Assembly (NCBI GenBank): GCA_023653095.1
Contig: JAMNXP010000007.1
Span: forward strand, 47,290-111,289
Source: Bacteroidia bacterium
GTDB taxonomy: Bacteria > Bacteroidota > Bacteroidia > NS11-12g > UBA955
Length of the DNA stretch: 64,000 bases
Direction of reading: 5' to 3'
Shown here: positions 17,766 to 26,754 of the stretch, in pieces
How positions within the stretch are numbered: position 1 is the stretch's first letter
Layout of the letters: the number at the start of each line of letters is the position of its first letter
The notes under the pieces: model-generated
The model's database searches: none
Told to the model about the DNA's origin: nothing
The model's input: the letters and a program-made list of their open reading frames with translations, nothing else
Position numbers and translations under genes: made by a program

Positions 17766-18962
17766 ATGCAAGATTTAACCCTGATTGAAATTTTGACGGC
17801 CCCTAAGACAGAGCGCTGTGAATGTTTGCCGTGTGTCACCACCTTGTATGCACAAAGGTTGGAGTCTGTGCGGGAAAGAGAAAGTGAGGCCATGGAGCTT
17901 CTCAACGATGATAGGTTGGGTGAGAGGGTAAAAAACGGAAGCGCCAAAGTTGATTTTCATGCAAAATCACGTTTTTCCATTCTGATGAATGTGGTGAGTG
18001 ATCCCATTGTTAAGATCAAAGCGGTTAAAAAGTTGATTCTGGATGAGTCGTTTGATTTGGATCTGTTGGACGTTAAAACGTTCAATTACTACAACAACAG
18101 TTCGCGTTTCGAGAGCATCATTAGGAGGCAATTTGGATTGTATTCTTATGGGACATTGATGAAAAATGCATTGGTTTACAGGCGGTTTCCGGAGCTGATG
18201 GAACAACGGATGCTGAGTTTTGAACGGGAAAAAGTGGTTGCTTATGCGAAAGCCATTGCCGCGCTTGGATACAACTTTTACAAGGATTTCTTCGGTGATT
18301 GTCCCCAGAAAGAAAAAATACAGATAACGTCTGTGTTGTTCGATCAATTTTTAAGTAACGGACATGAAAACTTGATCAGACCCATTCAAGAATTGTTCGC
18401 GTTAATCACAAATTTGGAAGGCAGCGAGTTGGTAGATGAACTTCCGAAGGCATACACGGAGTTGGCAAACAGAATTCTAATGGAAGGAAATCATGAGTGC
18501 TTGCCCTTTAAAACCAGGAATTACGGCGCTAAAAGTTTGTCTGAATATTTGCAAATATCCCAAAAGAACAACAGGGTGAAGGAGAGGCTCAGTGAGATGA
18601 GAAAACGGCAGAATCAGAAAATTGAGGCGGTTAATAAGGAGCTTTCGGTTCACTTGAGCAACATGCGAAAGTTGGAGGAGCGGGTGAACAATTTGCAAAA
18701 TCAACTGGAGAAGAACATCAAGTTTGAACGGAAAATGCGGCATTTCAACGAGATGAGTGATTTGTCGCCGTTGGAGCGCCTCAAATTCATCATCCAATCT
18801 GAGCAAACCATCTATTATTATCCGCATTTCGCCCTCGAAAACATCCGAGAGGAAGTTGACCTCCTGTCTGATGAAGACAGATCAAAGTTGCTCGAAAAGC
18901 TCCAAATTGTGAATAGAGGCCCTTTGAGGGATTTGAAAAATTATTTGAATTGTAATAAATGA
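17766..18962 (+). CDS. Large helical/coiled-coil protein of unknown function
   Basis: 398 residues from ATG 17766 (MQDLTLIEILTAPKTERCE), which has an A/G-rich ribosome site; upstream in-frame starts at 17706 and 17739 lack one. It is almost wholly helical, with a clear coiled coil at the C-terminal third ('RVKERLSEMRKRQNQKIEAV', 'MRKLEERVNNLQNQLEKNIK'). The last codons read GPLRDLKNYLNCNK. A near-copy of this tail plus about 20 bp of following DNA occurs at 20816-20880, on the other side of the AbiE genes. No family recognised. Confidence 0.65.
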   Translation: MQDLTLIEILTAPKTERCECLPCVTTLYAQRLESVRERESEAMELLNDDRLGERVKNGSAKVDFHAKSRFSILMNVVSDPIVKIKAVKKLILDESFDLDLLDVKTFNYYNNSSRFESIIRRQFGLYSYGTLMKNALVYRRFPELMEQRMLSFEREKVVAYAKAIAALGYNFYKDFFGDCPQKEKIQITSVLFDQFLSNGHENLIRPIQELFALITNLEGSELVDELPKAYTELANRILMEGNHECLPFKTRNYGAKSLSEYLQISQKNNRVKERLSEMRKRQNQKIEAVNKELSVHLSNMRKLEERVNNLQNQLEKNIKFERKMRHFNEMSDLSPLERLKFIIQSEQTIYYYPHFALENIREEVDLLSDEDRSKLLEKLQIVNRGPLRDLKNYLNCNK

Positions 18963-19036
18963 ATGAAGGGTGATTTTTGGATGGCTTAGTTATTTAGTAA
19001 GCCAAGCGAAAGAACTGTTTTACAGCATTGTCACTT

Positions 19037-20026
19037 TCATTCCTTGGATTCAATTGTTATCATCCAAGAAATTGTTTTCAATCGATCTTGAATCATTTTT
19101 AATGTTTTAAAAATGTCATCTTCTTTGGGTAGTTCTCCAAATACCAAATTTTTGAAGTCACTGTTGTAAATTATTTTCAGCTCGTTCCATACACTTTCCG
19201 TGTCTTTAAAAATTAGCGCCTCGTTGGGATGGAAATTCAGCCATTTATTATTGTTTCTAAAACTAGTAACATCATCACTGGCTACTTTCAAAAGCATTTC
19301 ATCAAAAGCATTTGATTGAAAGAATTTTAAGAACTCATCTTGTTTAAGTAGCTGATGTAAATCGTAAGTGTGCCTTATTTTTTTCTTTAAATCATCTATT
19401 GGATTCTCGCCATACGAAAAGCGAACCAAACTCATTATTTTTTCGCAAATGGTTCTTGTTGGTTCTAATATCAACAAGTCAAATGGTAGTAGTCCGTTTT
19501 CTTTTGCTATATCCGATTGCTTATTATCTTGCATCATTTGACCAACAAATGAAACGATGCTTTTTGTTGTGTAGGGCTCGTAATAACCTAACCATGTGGA
19601 TTCTATTATGATAACATCTCGCACTTGACCGTAATCACCTTTGATTTCTTTTTGAAAAGAGTGAGCCGTTTTTCGATTCATTCCCATTTTATGGGTAATG
19701 CCTTCAACATCAACTTCGGGTAATACAGTTTCTACAACTGTGCTCACAGCTTTTAATTTTGATTTTAACTTGCTGTCTGTTTCTCCTTCTCGTCGTAATA
19801 CTACCAGGTCAATATCTTCCGAAAAGCGTTCTATCATACTGTAACATTTAGATAGTGCCGTTCCGCCTTTAAATACGGTGTCTTTGCCAATTTCATTGTT
19901 GAAAATTGTAAACAAAGCATATGTAACCCAATAGTCTTTTTCTACATAAACTGCAGGGATTTTCATTTGCTGTGCAGTAACCCTTACATAGTTTACAAAA
20001 AGCTCTTTATTCTGATGTAATATCAT
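19037..20026 (-). CDS. AbiEii/AbiGii nucleotidyltransferase toxin
   Basis: 329 residues from ATG 20026; the longer TTG start at 20038 is unlikely because 20026 forms an ATGA overlap with the AbiEi stop. The family hallmark is present: 'GGTALSK' at residues 54-60 and 'RFSEDIDL' at 67-74 with the paired acidic residues of the nucleotidyltransferase fold, and 'YGENPIDDLKKKIRHTYDLHQLL' further on. AbiEii toxins are type IV toxin-antitoxin nucleotidyltransferases that arrest growth during phage infection, with AbiEi as antitoxin and repressor. It is a complete pair with the gene upstream. The module is bounded on both sides by copies of the 17766 gene's 3' end. Confidence 0.9.
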   Translation of the reverse strand: MILHQNKELFVNYVRVTAQQMKIPAVYVEKDYWVTYALFTIFNNEIGKDTVFKGGTALSKCYSMIERFSEDIDLVVLRREGETDSKLKSKLKAVSTVVETVLPEVDVEGITHKMGMNRKTAHSFQKEIKGDYGQVRDVIIIESTWLGYYEPYTTKSIVSFVGQMMQDNKQSDIAKENGLLPFDLLILEPTRTICEKIMSLVRFSYGENPIDDLKKKIRHTYDLHQLLKQDEFLKFFQSNAFDEMLLKVASDDVTSFRNNNKWLNFHPNEALIFKDTESVWNELKIIYNSDFKNLVFGELPKEDDIFKTLKMIQDRLKTISWMITIESKE

Positions 20027-20745
20027 ACAATGTACCAATTTTTAATGGTTGGTAAATCTGTGTCTTTCAAGTTCAATTCAAAAGTGGTTATGGGGTTTAG
20101 ACTGTCTTTTAATGCTGAAATCTTGACTTTAGTATTGTTTTTTTCGAGCATAGCACCCAATAACGCCCTAACCCTTGGAGGATATAAAAGCGCATATTTT
20201 ATGAGTTCCTCAACTTTTTCATCTTCGAATGTTGTTAGTTTTTTGCTTAATATTTTAACAACGTTTGATGCTGTGCAATCGGGTATTTTTTTAATGTCTT
20301 TTATAGCATCTAAAAAACCCAGCAACTGATAATTTTCCTCAGATACGTCGGCATAGCTTTTTACAGACGTTGCTTTAATAGCTCCTTTGTCAATATTTAT
20401 TCTTCTGTTACTGGCTATTTTTATTCTAAAAGCCATTTGGGTAGTTAGATTCATTTGATTGTAAAGCGATTCGCCTGTGATGTATGCAATTCTCTTGCCG
20501 TTTTTAAACAAATAGGGCTTTAATCGTTCGCTTTCGTCTGGTTGCAAATCGCCAAATACCGTTTTTATGGGTTTGTAAAAAATACCTTTAGCTAATTTTT
20601 TGATAAGTCCTTTTGCCTGCATTCGTTCCAGGGCTTTGGCGGCGGTTACGTATTCGCTTTGGGCAATAGGCAAGTCGGCATACCCAAATGTTTTGTCTTC
20701 GGGCAGCATCGTAATGGTTTTGCGTATTTGCTCAGCTACTTTCAT
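20023..20745 (-). CDS. AbiEi-type antitoxin/repressor (DUF6088-like)
   Basis: 240 residues. The first ~65 residues ('TFGYADLPIAQSEYVTAAKALERMQAKGLIKKLAKGIFY') form a winged-helix DNA-binding domain followed by the AbiEi/DUF6088 body ('RIAYITGESLYNQMNLTTQMAFRIKIASN'). It lies first in the operon, overlapping the toxin by 4 nt (ATGA). A perfect 10-bp inverted repeat and a -7 box just upstream suggest that it represses its own promoter, as known for AbiEi. ATG at 20745 is 4 nt after the -7 box, so the mRNA may be leaderless. Confidence 0.87.
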   Translation of the reverse strand: MKVAEQIRKTITMLPEDKTFGYADLPIAQSEYVTAAKALERMQAKGLIKKLAKGIFYKPIKTVFGDLQPDESERLKPYLFKNGKRIAYITGESLYNQMNLTTQMAFRIKIASNRRINIDKGAIKATSVKSYADVSEENYQLLGFLDAIKDIKKIPDCTASNVVKILSKKLTTFEDEKVEELIKYALLYPPRVRALLGAMLEKNNTKVKISALKDSLNPITTFELNLKDTDLPTIKNWYIV

Positions 20746-20749
20746 ACTA

Positions 20750-20804
20750 CAAAGGTAATTCTTCTTAAATCAATGTCAAGTTTTTGGTGTAAATAACTTG
20801 ACAT
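20750..20804 (-). promoter_or_regulatory. AbiE promoter with overlapping operator
   Basis: On the minus strand the -7 box is TACCTTTG (20750-20757). The inverted repeat ATGTCAAGTT (20773-20782) / AACTTGACAT (20795-20804) covers the expected -33 TTG. The operator is placed to block polymerase, fitting AbiEi autorepression. The box ends 4 nt before the ATG. Confidence 0.6.
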
Positions 20805-20815
20805 TTGTATGCAAA

Positions 20816-20860
20816 GGCCCGCTGAGGGATTTGAAAAGCTATTTGAAGAGTAATCAATGA
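20816..20860 (+). pseudogene. Duplicated 3' end of the 17766 coiled-coil gene
   Basis: Translation gives GPLRDLKSYLKSNQ followed by a stop, matching the GPLRDLKNYLNCNK end of the gene stopping at 18962. Similarity continues past the stop into 'ggggatggct'-type DNA (about 20880). The AbiE pair lies between the two copies. The copy keeps frame and stop, so it is a gene remnant rather than chance. Confidence 0.75.
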
Positions 20861-20927
20861 ATTAATGGTGGGGGATGGCTCTTGGAAAATAGTGAACCAA
20901 TGTAAATTTTATTTTATCTTTGCAGAG

Positions 20928-20984
20928 TTATTTCCCAATGGGAAAAGGACTTGGTGGGCCGCATTACCGTAATTGCTTTTTTTT
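20928..20984 (+). ncRNA. Candidate small RNA, about 57 nt
   Basis: A perfect -7 box TATCTTTG lies at 20915-20922. The predicted transcript contains a hairpin TTTCCCA/GGGAAA (20930-20945), then GCATTAC-c-GTAATTGC (20961-20976) followed by eight T (20977-20984), a standard intrinsic terminator. Start is set about 6 nt past the box. An alternative is a 24-codon ORF starting MGKGLGGPHYRN at 20939, which I do not recognise. No -33 TTG is clear. Confidence 0.4.
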
Positions 20985-21349
20985 ATGCCCTATTATTTTA
21001 TTCAGTTGTTAACGCTTTTACCAACCCTTTAATCAATTTGTTTTGAGCTGTCAACGAATCACTCAATTATTGCCATTTTTTGAATGATATTTCATTCATT
21101 ATAGCCTGAATAGCTTGTTTATGACTGATATCTCATTCACAAAGAGCAATTATCTCGAGATTTTAAATTGTATTTGTCCAATCAACTAAAATTCGTACTG
21201 ATTTTTTGCGCTCCTAGGTTTTCCCATTCTTTTTGGGGGACATTTTTACGGGGGATGTTTGGATGACTTAGTAATTCAGAAGATCATATAGTTCAACCCC
21301 TTGCTCTAGATAAAATGCTAAATTAGCTCATTAAAGAAGGACATCTGCG
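20985..21349. other. Intergenic, no gene seen
   Basis: AT-rich DNA with stop codons in all frames. Near 21230-21260 are two degenerate copies of the motif TTTTCGGGGGACRT (TTTTTGGGGGACAT and TTTACGGGGGATGT). Nothing else is supported. Confidence 0.5.
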
Positions 21350-21874
21350 CTACTTGATATATTTAACCAAATCTGCTTTAATCTGGTCATATTGGTCTTG
21401 TGAAATAAGACCGAGGTCTAGTTTGTCTTTGGCCTTCTTGAGTTCTGCTAATGCAACGTCGCTGGTCATGCCTGAACCTTTTATTTCGCCAGTAGATAAG
21501 GCGTTCTCAAACTGAATGGTGTAATTCGAGAGCCCTGTAAAACCCTTAGTTCTCATGGTAACGGTATATCCTGTTCTTTTGCTTCCCCCAACAAAGATCT
21601 TTTTGATCTCGGTCTCTTGGCCACTCGAAATGGCGGTCAATGGTGTAATAGGCACGAGGAAACCATCTCCTTCGAAAATGAATGCAAATGTCTTGTTCGA
21701 AGATGGCACGCCAATGCGGATTTTATCACCAATTTTATATACTCCGCCATCACTACCAACATAGGAGGTAAACTCTCCGCGCTCAGTGATAGTGGCCAGA
21801 TCAGAGTATTTGATTTCTTGTGAATATGCAACGCCGCTGATAACAAATAGGCTTATAAAGTATAGTTTTTTCAT
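21350..21874 (-). CDS. Exported protein with SHOCT-like C-terminus
   Basis: 174 residues from ATG 21874 (MKKLYFISLFVISGVAYSQ), giving a clean signal peptide; the frame opens eight codons earlier. The middle has short beta strands ('YKIGDKIRIGVPSSNKTFAFIFEGDG', 'TGYTVTMRTKGFTGLSNYTIQF'). The last ~32 residues 'ALAELKKAKDKLDLGLISQDQYDQIKADLVKYI' match the SHOCT pattern (L..L..LG.IS...Y...K..L), a short helical motif found at the ends of many bacterial proteins. Function unknown; a monocistronic periplasmic protein is the best reading. Confidence 0.72.
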   Translation of the reverse strand: MKKLYFISLFVISGVAYSQEIKYSDLATITERGEFTSYVGSDGGVYKIGDKIRIGVPSSNKTFAFIFEGDGFLVPITPLTAISSGQETEIKKIFVGGSKRTGYTVTMRTKGFTGLSNYTIQFENALSTGEIKGSGMTSDVALAELKKAKDKLDLGLISQDQYDQIKADLVKYIK

Positions 21875-21898
21875 GTGTCTTAGTGTTTTGTTGGACAC

Positions 21899-22277
21899 AA
21901 ATAACCGAAACTAATTTGCCAACTAGGGTCAAGTTATGAGGGATGGGCCCCGTTTGACTTTATTTGTCAGGGTATTTTAAGGATTTTCGGAAAGCACATC
22001 CAAATGAGAAGTCTGAAAATGCAATTGTAATTTACGTTGATTGTATAATTCATCTTACTTTTAAAAGGCATTTGTTTAGGGCTTTATGCTTGTAATCATT
22101 AAGATCACAACCGTATTTTAAAATAGATGTTGTAAAATCAGTATTTACTTGAGCTAGACATCTAATTTAAAAAGCCATTCAAAAGATGAAATATTCAGAT
22201 TCTGAAAGTTTTTCGAAACTTTGACCTTACATGTCTTGAAACTTTGGTTCGTTTATTAAAAATGTCCAAAATAATTG
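21899..22277. other. Intergenic region before the defence operon
   Basis: About 380 bp of AT-rich DNA between the SHOCT-like gene and the Xre operator. No ORF of note and no RNA structure that I can support. Confidence 0.5.
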
Positions 22278-22296
22278 CTTAATTTGACCAATTAAG
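22278..22296 (+). promoter_or_regulatory. Operator candidate for the R-M controller gene
   Basis: Inverted repeat CTTAATT-tgacc-AATTAAG ends 25 nt before the Xre ATG at 22322. Small Xre regulators of R-M operons usually bind such sites and control their own promoter; that role here is inference. Confidence 0.5.
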
Positions 22297-22321
22297 TACA
22301 TGTATTCAAAAAGTCTGAGAT

Positions 22322-22600
22322 ATGCTTGGAAGTAAACTTCGAGAACTTCGAGAACAAACAGGTCTAATGCAAAGACAGGTTTCGGCTCATTTAGAGATCG
22401 ATACTGGCTTAGTTAGCAAGATGGAAAACGAACAAAAGCCTGTGAGTAAAGACCATCTTCCGCTATTGGCAAGTCTCTTTAGAGTGCCTTTAGCAGAATT
22501 AGAAGTTTTATGGTTGGCTGATCGAATTGAAAGGCTTGCTGAAAATGAACCACACTTCGAGCAGGCTATCACCTTGTTATCATCCAAGAATCAAAAATGA
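22322..22600 (+). CDS. Xre-family regulator of the R-M operon
   Basis: 92 residues. A standard helix-turn-helix occupies residues 1-60: 'LRELREQTGLMQRQVSAHLEIDTGLVSKMENEQKPVSKDHLPLLASLF'. The stop overlaps the ATG of the first methylase by 4 nt (ATGA), making it the first gene of the operon to 32105. It is similar in size and place to controller proteins that delay restriction after entry into a new cell. A palindrome sits just upstream. Partner and binding site are inferred. Confidence 0.88.
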   Translation: MLGSKLRELREQTGLMQRQVSAHLEIDTGLVSKMENEQKPVSKDHLPLLASLFRVPLAELEVLWLADRIERLAENEPHFEQAITLLSSKNQK

Positions 22601-24075
22601 AAAAACTAACTTTATCACAATTAGAACAATACCTTTCAAAGGCGGCTTGGATTCTGAAAGGTCCAGTAGATGCCTCTGACTTTAAGGTCTATATATTCCC
22701 GTTACTATTCTTCAAGCGCATTTCGGATGTATATGATGAAGAATACCAAAACGCTCTACAAGAATCTGGTGGCGATGTAGAGTACGCGCAGCTCCCCGAG
22801 TTCCACAGATTTGTTCTTCCTGATGGCTGCCACTGGAATTCTGTTCGGGAAACCACAACCAATGTTGGTCTTGCCATTGAACAAGCGCTAAGAGGGATTG
22901 AACAGGCCAACCAAGAATTTCTGTATGGCATTTTTGGTGATGCCCAATGGAGCAACAAGAACAAGCTCTCAGATCGCCTTCTCACCGACCTTATTGAGCA
23001 CTTTTCCCAATACAACCTATCAAATAGCAATGTTGATGCGGATTTGCTTGGTCAAGCTTACGAGTATTTGATCAAACATTTTGCAGATTTGACCAATAAG
23101 AAAGCAGGTGAATTTTATACACCACGTTCTGTTGTACATCTGTTAGGATTGATTTTGGACCCGCACGAAGGCGAGTCCATTTATGATCCCGCATGCGGTA
23201 CTGGTGGGATGCTTTTAGAGTGTGTCGCTCACTTGAAGGAAAATAACGAAGACTACCGTACGCTCAAGTTGTATGGCCAAGAAAAGAATCTTACATCGAG
23301 TTCCATTGCTCGGATGAACATGTTTCTGCATGGGATTGAAGACTTTCAAATTGCCCGTGGTGACACCTTACGCAATCCAGCCTTTTTTGAAGGGGATCGG
23401 ATTAAATCCTTTGACTGTGTTATCGCGAATCCTCCCTTCTCACTAAAAGAATGGGGCGCTGAGAATTGGGCAAATGATCCTTTTGGTAGAAACATAGCCG
23501 GAGTTCCACCGCAAGGCAATGGTGACATGGCCTGGGTGCAGCACATGATTAAATCTATGAATAGTACGGGGCGAATGACCGTGGTTTTACCTCATGGTGC
23601 ACTCTTTCGGAAAGGTGCTGAAGGCCGCATTCGCGAAGCACTGATTAAACAAGATATGCTTGAGGCCGTGATTGGTCTTGGCCCAAATATCTTCTACGGC
23701 ACGCAGCTCGCTGCTTGCGTGATGGTCTTCAAACAAAACAAAGAAGCCTCAAAAAAAGGAAAAGTCATATTCATTGATGGAGCAGACAAAGTTCGTGTGG
23801 GTAGGGCTCAGAATTTCCTGGAGAAAGAGCACGTACAACAAATCTTTGACTGGTACGAATCCTATGCATATGTTGAGAATTATGTTCAGGTAGTCTCCTT
23901 GAGTGACATTGAAGAAAATGATTTTAACCTGAACATTCCTCTCTATGTAGAGAAAGTGATTGAGGATAATCTACCTACAGTTGAAGAAGCTTTAACAGAG
24001 CTAAGGCAGGCTTGGAAGGCAAGCTTGGATGCGGAAGACCGATTTAAAAACATTTTGAAAGACTTTATTCAATGA
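22597..24075 (+). CDS. hsdM: Type I R-M DNA methyltransferase subunit, first copy (HsdM1)
   Basis: 492 residues. HsdM N-terminal helical domain at 1-170 ('FKVYIFPLLFFKRISDVYDEEY'), motif I 'DPACGTGG' at 197-204 for SAM binding, and catalytic motif IV 'NPPF' at 278-281, typical of N6-adenine methylation. Both motifs are intact, so the enzyme should be active. The gene overlaps the Xre gene (ATGA) and the second methylase gene (ATGA, 24072-24075). The next gene encodes a related but clearly different HsdM, so M1 and M2 may form a mixed dimer with HsdS. Confidence 0.93.
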   Translation: MKKLTLSQLEQYLSKAAWILKGPVDASDFKVYIFPLLFFKRISDVYDEEYQNALQESGGDVEYAQLPEFHRFVLPDGCHWNSVRETTTNVGLAIEQALRGIEQANQEFLYGIFGDAQWSNKNKLSDRLLTDLIEHFSQYNLSNSNVDADLLGQAYEYLIKHFADLTNKKAGEFYTPRSVVHLLGLILDPHEGESIYDPACGTGGMLLECVAHLKENNEDYRTLKLYGQEKNLTSSSIARMNMFLHGIEDFQIARGDTLRNPAFFEGDRIKSFDCVIANPPFSLKEWGAENWANDPFGRNIAGVPPQGNGDMAWVQHMIKSMNSTGRMTVVLPHGALFRKGAEGRIREALIKQDMLEAVIGLGPNIFYGTQLAACVMVFKQNKEASKKGKVIFIDGADKVRVGRAQNFLEKEHVQQIFDWYESYAYVENYVQVVSLSDIEENDFNLNIPLYVEKVIEDNLPTVEEALTELRQAWKASLDAEDRFKNILKDFIQ

Positions 24076-25535
24076 CCCAACAGCAATTAGAAAAATATCT
24101 CTGGGGTGCAGCCACCTTACTTCGAGGCACGATAGATGCCGGAGATTACAAACAATACATTTTCCCCTTGCTTTTTTTTAAGCGCATTTGCGATGTCTAT
24201 GACGAAGAGTTTGAGCGCGCCTTAGCCGATAGCGATGGCGACATGGAATATGCCGCTTTTGCCGAGCATCACCATTTCCAAGTGCCTGAGCATGCCCATT
24301 GGAACCGCGTACGCGAAACCACGACCAACGTGGGTGTGGCCTTACAAGAAGCGATGCGTGACATTGAAAAAGCCAATCCGGATACTTTATATGGAATTTT
24401 TGGTGATGCCAGTTGGACCAATAAGGAACGTCTTTCTGATGAAACGCTCACGAACCTTATAGAGCACTATTCGCAGCACAAGCTGAGCTTAAGCAATGTG
24501 GCAGATGACAAACTAGGCAATGCCTACGAATACCTGATTAAAGAGTTTGCAGATGATAGCGGGCACACCGCAGCTGAATTCTACACCAACCGCACGGTGG
24601 TTACACTGATGACCAAGATCATGGACCCAAAACCGGGTGAAAGTGTGTATGACCCTACCTGTGGTTCTGGTGGTTTGCTACTCAACTGCGCACTGCATCT
24701 TAAGGCAGAAGGCAAAGAGTATCGTACACTTAAACTTTACGGTCAAGAAATCAACCTGCTCACTTCGGCCATTGCCCGCATGAATATGTTTATGCACGGT
24801 ATTGAAGAGTTTAGCATTGTGCGGGGCGACACCCTTGCCAATCCGGCATTCTTGGAGAATGATGAATTGAAGAAGTTCAATGTTATCCTAGCGAATCCTC
24901 CCTACTCCATCAAAGCATGGGACCAGAGAGGCTTTGCCAACGACTCGTATGGCCGCAACCTTTGGGGTGTGCCGCCACAAGGCTGTGCCGATTATGCGTT
25001 TCAGCAGCATATACAGAAGAGTTTGGATGCCAAGAATGGACGTTCTATTTCCCTCTGGCCGCATGGGGTTCTATTTAGGGATTCTGAGAGTGAGATGAGA
25101 AGGAAAATGATTGAGCAAGATGTAGTGGAATGTGTGATTAGTCTTGGACCAAATCTTTTCTACAACTCATCCATGACATCCTGTTTGCTAATTACGAACA
25201 ACAACAAAAAGACTGAACGAAAAGGGAAAGTATTGTTTGTTCAAGCTGTAAATGAAGTGCGCAATGAAAAAACGATAAGCTATTTGGATCCGCAGCATAT
25301 TGAAAGAATTCACAATGCGTATTTGTCCTTTGAGAATGAAAACACTTTTACGGCTGTTGTGGATAATGATGAAATTCTAAAAGACAACAATGCCCGATTG
25401 AGCGTGCAACTTTTTGTTAAGCAGGACAAAATTGAAGAAGAAGAATTCGATGTTTTATTAGAGAATTGGGAACAGAGTGCTGACTCATTGAAGAATTCCA
25501 TGAACGAACTTTTTAAAACCTTGGCAAATGGATAA
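24072..25535 (+). CDS. hsdM: Type I R-M DNA methyltransferase subunit, second copy (HsdM2)
   Basis: 487 residues, colinear with HsdM1 and roughly half identical by eye (for example 'YIFPLLFFKRICDVYDEEFERAL' and 'RETTTNVGVALQEAM'). Motif I is 'DPTCGSGG' at 194-201 and motif IV 'NPPY' at 275-278, both intact. Known type I enzymes normally use two copies of one HsdM; here two diverged, apparently functional genes are kept in tandem, suggesting subunit specialisation. It overlaps HsdS by 8 nt. Confidence 0.93.
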   Translation: MTQQQLEKYLWGAATLLRGTIDAGDYKQYIFPLLFFKRICDVYDEEFERALADSDGDMEYAAFAEHHHFQVPEHAHWNRVRETTTNVGVALQEAMRDIEKANPDTLYGIFGDASWTNKERLSDETLTNLIEHYSQHKLSLSNVADDKLGNAYEYLIKEFADDSGHTAAEFYTNRTVVTLMTKIMDPKPGESVYDPTCGSGGLLLNCALHLKAEGKEYRTLKLYGQEINLLTSAIARMNMFMHGIEEFSIVRGDTLANPAFLENDELKKFNVILANPPYSIKAWDQRGFANDSYGRNLWGVPPQGCADYAFQQHIQKSLDAKNGRSISLWPHGVLFRDSESEMRRKMIEQDVVECVISLGPNLFYNSSMTSCLLITNNNKKTERKGKVLFVQAVNEVRNEKTISYLDPQHIERIHNAYLSFENENTFTAVVDNDEILKDNNARLSVQLFVKQDKIEEEEFDVLLENWEQSADSLKNSMNELFKTLANG

Positions 25536-26751
25536 TGTACTTATGGAGAAAAAGGTTTTAAATATTGATAAATCAACCTGGAAGTTAACCAAGTTGGGTG
25601 AACTGTTAGAGGATATTTCCCAAAGGGTTGACAACCCAAGTCAGTCGGGTTATGATCGATTTGTTGGCTTAGAACATTTTGTATCGGGAGATATTAAAAT
25701 CAAGAATTGGGGTACAACAGAAAACCTTACCTCATCTACCAAAGCCTTTAAAGCAGGTGATATATTATTTGCACGAAGAAATGCCTATTTGCGAAGAGCA
25801 TCATTAGTAGATTTTGATGGATGTTGCTCAGGAGATGCTTTTGTGCTAAGAGAAAACCATGACAAAGTGGTTCCAGGGTTTTTGGCCTTTTTCATGAACT
25901 CAAATGCCTTGTGGGATTTTGCAAATGAAAATGCTGCCGGTACCATGTCAAAGCGAGTGAAATGGCGTGACTTAGCCAACTACGAATTCCTCCTCCCACC
26001 CAAAGACCAACAAGCCCAACTGGCCGAACTCCTCTGGGCGATGGATGAGGTGGTTGAGCGGGAGTGGGAAATTGCAATTCTTAATGAAGGACTATTGAAT
26101 GGTTTTGTTGAAGATGTTATTCATGGAAGATATTTAAATAACATCGGAGTTAAGAATACAAAAATCGGAGACATACCTGAAAATTGGGATGTTGTAAACA
26201 TGGAAGATGTTGTTACAGTAAATGATGGAGCACATCATACTCCTTCATACACAAATAAAGGAGTTCCTTTTTTGAGGGTTACGGATATTCAAGAAGAGTT
26301 TATTGACTTAACAAAAGTTAAGTTTATTTCGGAAAAAGAACATCAAGAATTATGTAAAAGATGTAATCCAGAAAAGGGAGATATATTATATTCTAAGAAT
26401 GGCACAATTGGAATTTCCAAAATCGTTGATTGGGATTGGGAGTTTTCAACATTTGTTTCACTCGCATTATTTAAGATAAAAGATAAGGATATTTTAGATA
26501 TCAATTATCTAAAGTTAATTCTTGATTCTGTTCATATTAAAAAGGAAATCAGAAGAAGAGGAAAGCAAGGAACAATTACCAATTTACACTTGGAAGAAAT
26601 TAGATTATTCAGATTACCACTGCCTTCAATTAAAAAACAACGAGAAATTGCTAGGTCTGCAAGATTGATTAATAGGCTAATCGACACTACTCATTCCAAA
26701 ATATCTAACTCCAAAGCCCTCCAAAAATCCCTGATCAATCAAATCTTTTAG
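25528..26751 (+). CDS. hsdS: Type I R-M specificity subunit (HsdS)
   Basis: 407 residues with two target-recognition domains. TRD1 spans about 10-170 ('KLTKLGELLEDISQRVDN...GDILFARRNAYLRRASLVDF...', ending 'YEFLLPPKDQQAQLAELLWAMDE') and TRD2 about 205-400 ('KIGDIPENWDVVNMEDVVTVNDGAHH...', ending 'LPLPSIKKQREIARSARLINRLID'). Each TRD ends in the helical spacer typical of HsdS. The two halves differ in base composition, TRD2 being more AT-rich, suggesting a past exchange of the TRD2-coding segment. It sits directly after HsdM2 and 3 nt before the OLD-type gene. Confidence 0.92.
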   Translation: MDNVLMEKKVLNIDKSTWKLTKLGELLEDISQRVDNPSQSGYDRFVGLEHFVSGDIKIKNWGTTENLTSSTKAFKAGDILFARRNAYLRRASLVDFDGCCSGDAFVLRENHDKVVPGFLAFFMNSNALWDFANENAAGTMSKRVKWRDLANYEFLLPPKDQQAQLAELLWAMDEVVEREWEIAILNEGLLNGFVEDVIHGRYLNNIGVKNTKIGDIPENWDVVNMEDVVTVNDGAHHTPSYTNKGVPFLRVTDIQEEFIDLTKVKFISEKEHQELCKRCNPEKGDILYSKNGTIGISKIVDWDWEFSTFVSLALFKIKDKDILDINYLKLILDSVHIKKEIRRRGKQGTITNLHLEEIRLFRLPLPSIKKQREIARSARLINRLIDTTHSKISNSKALQKSLINQIF

Positions 26752-26754
26752 CGC

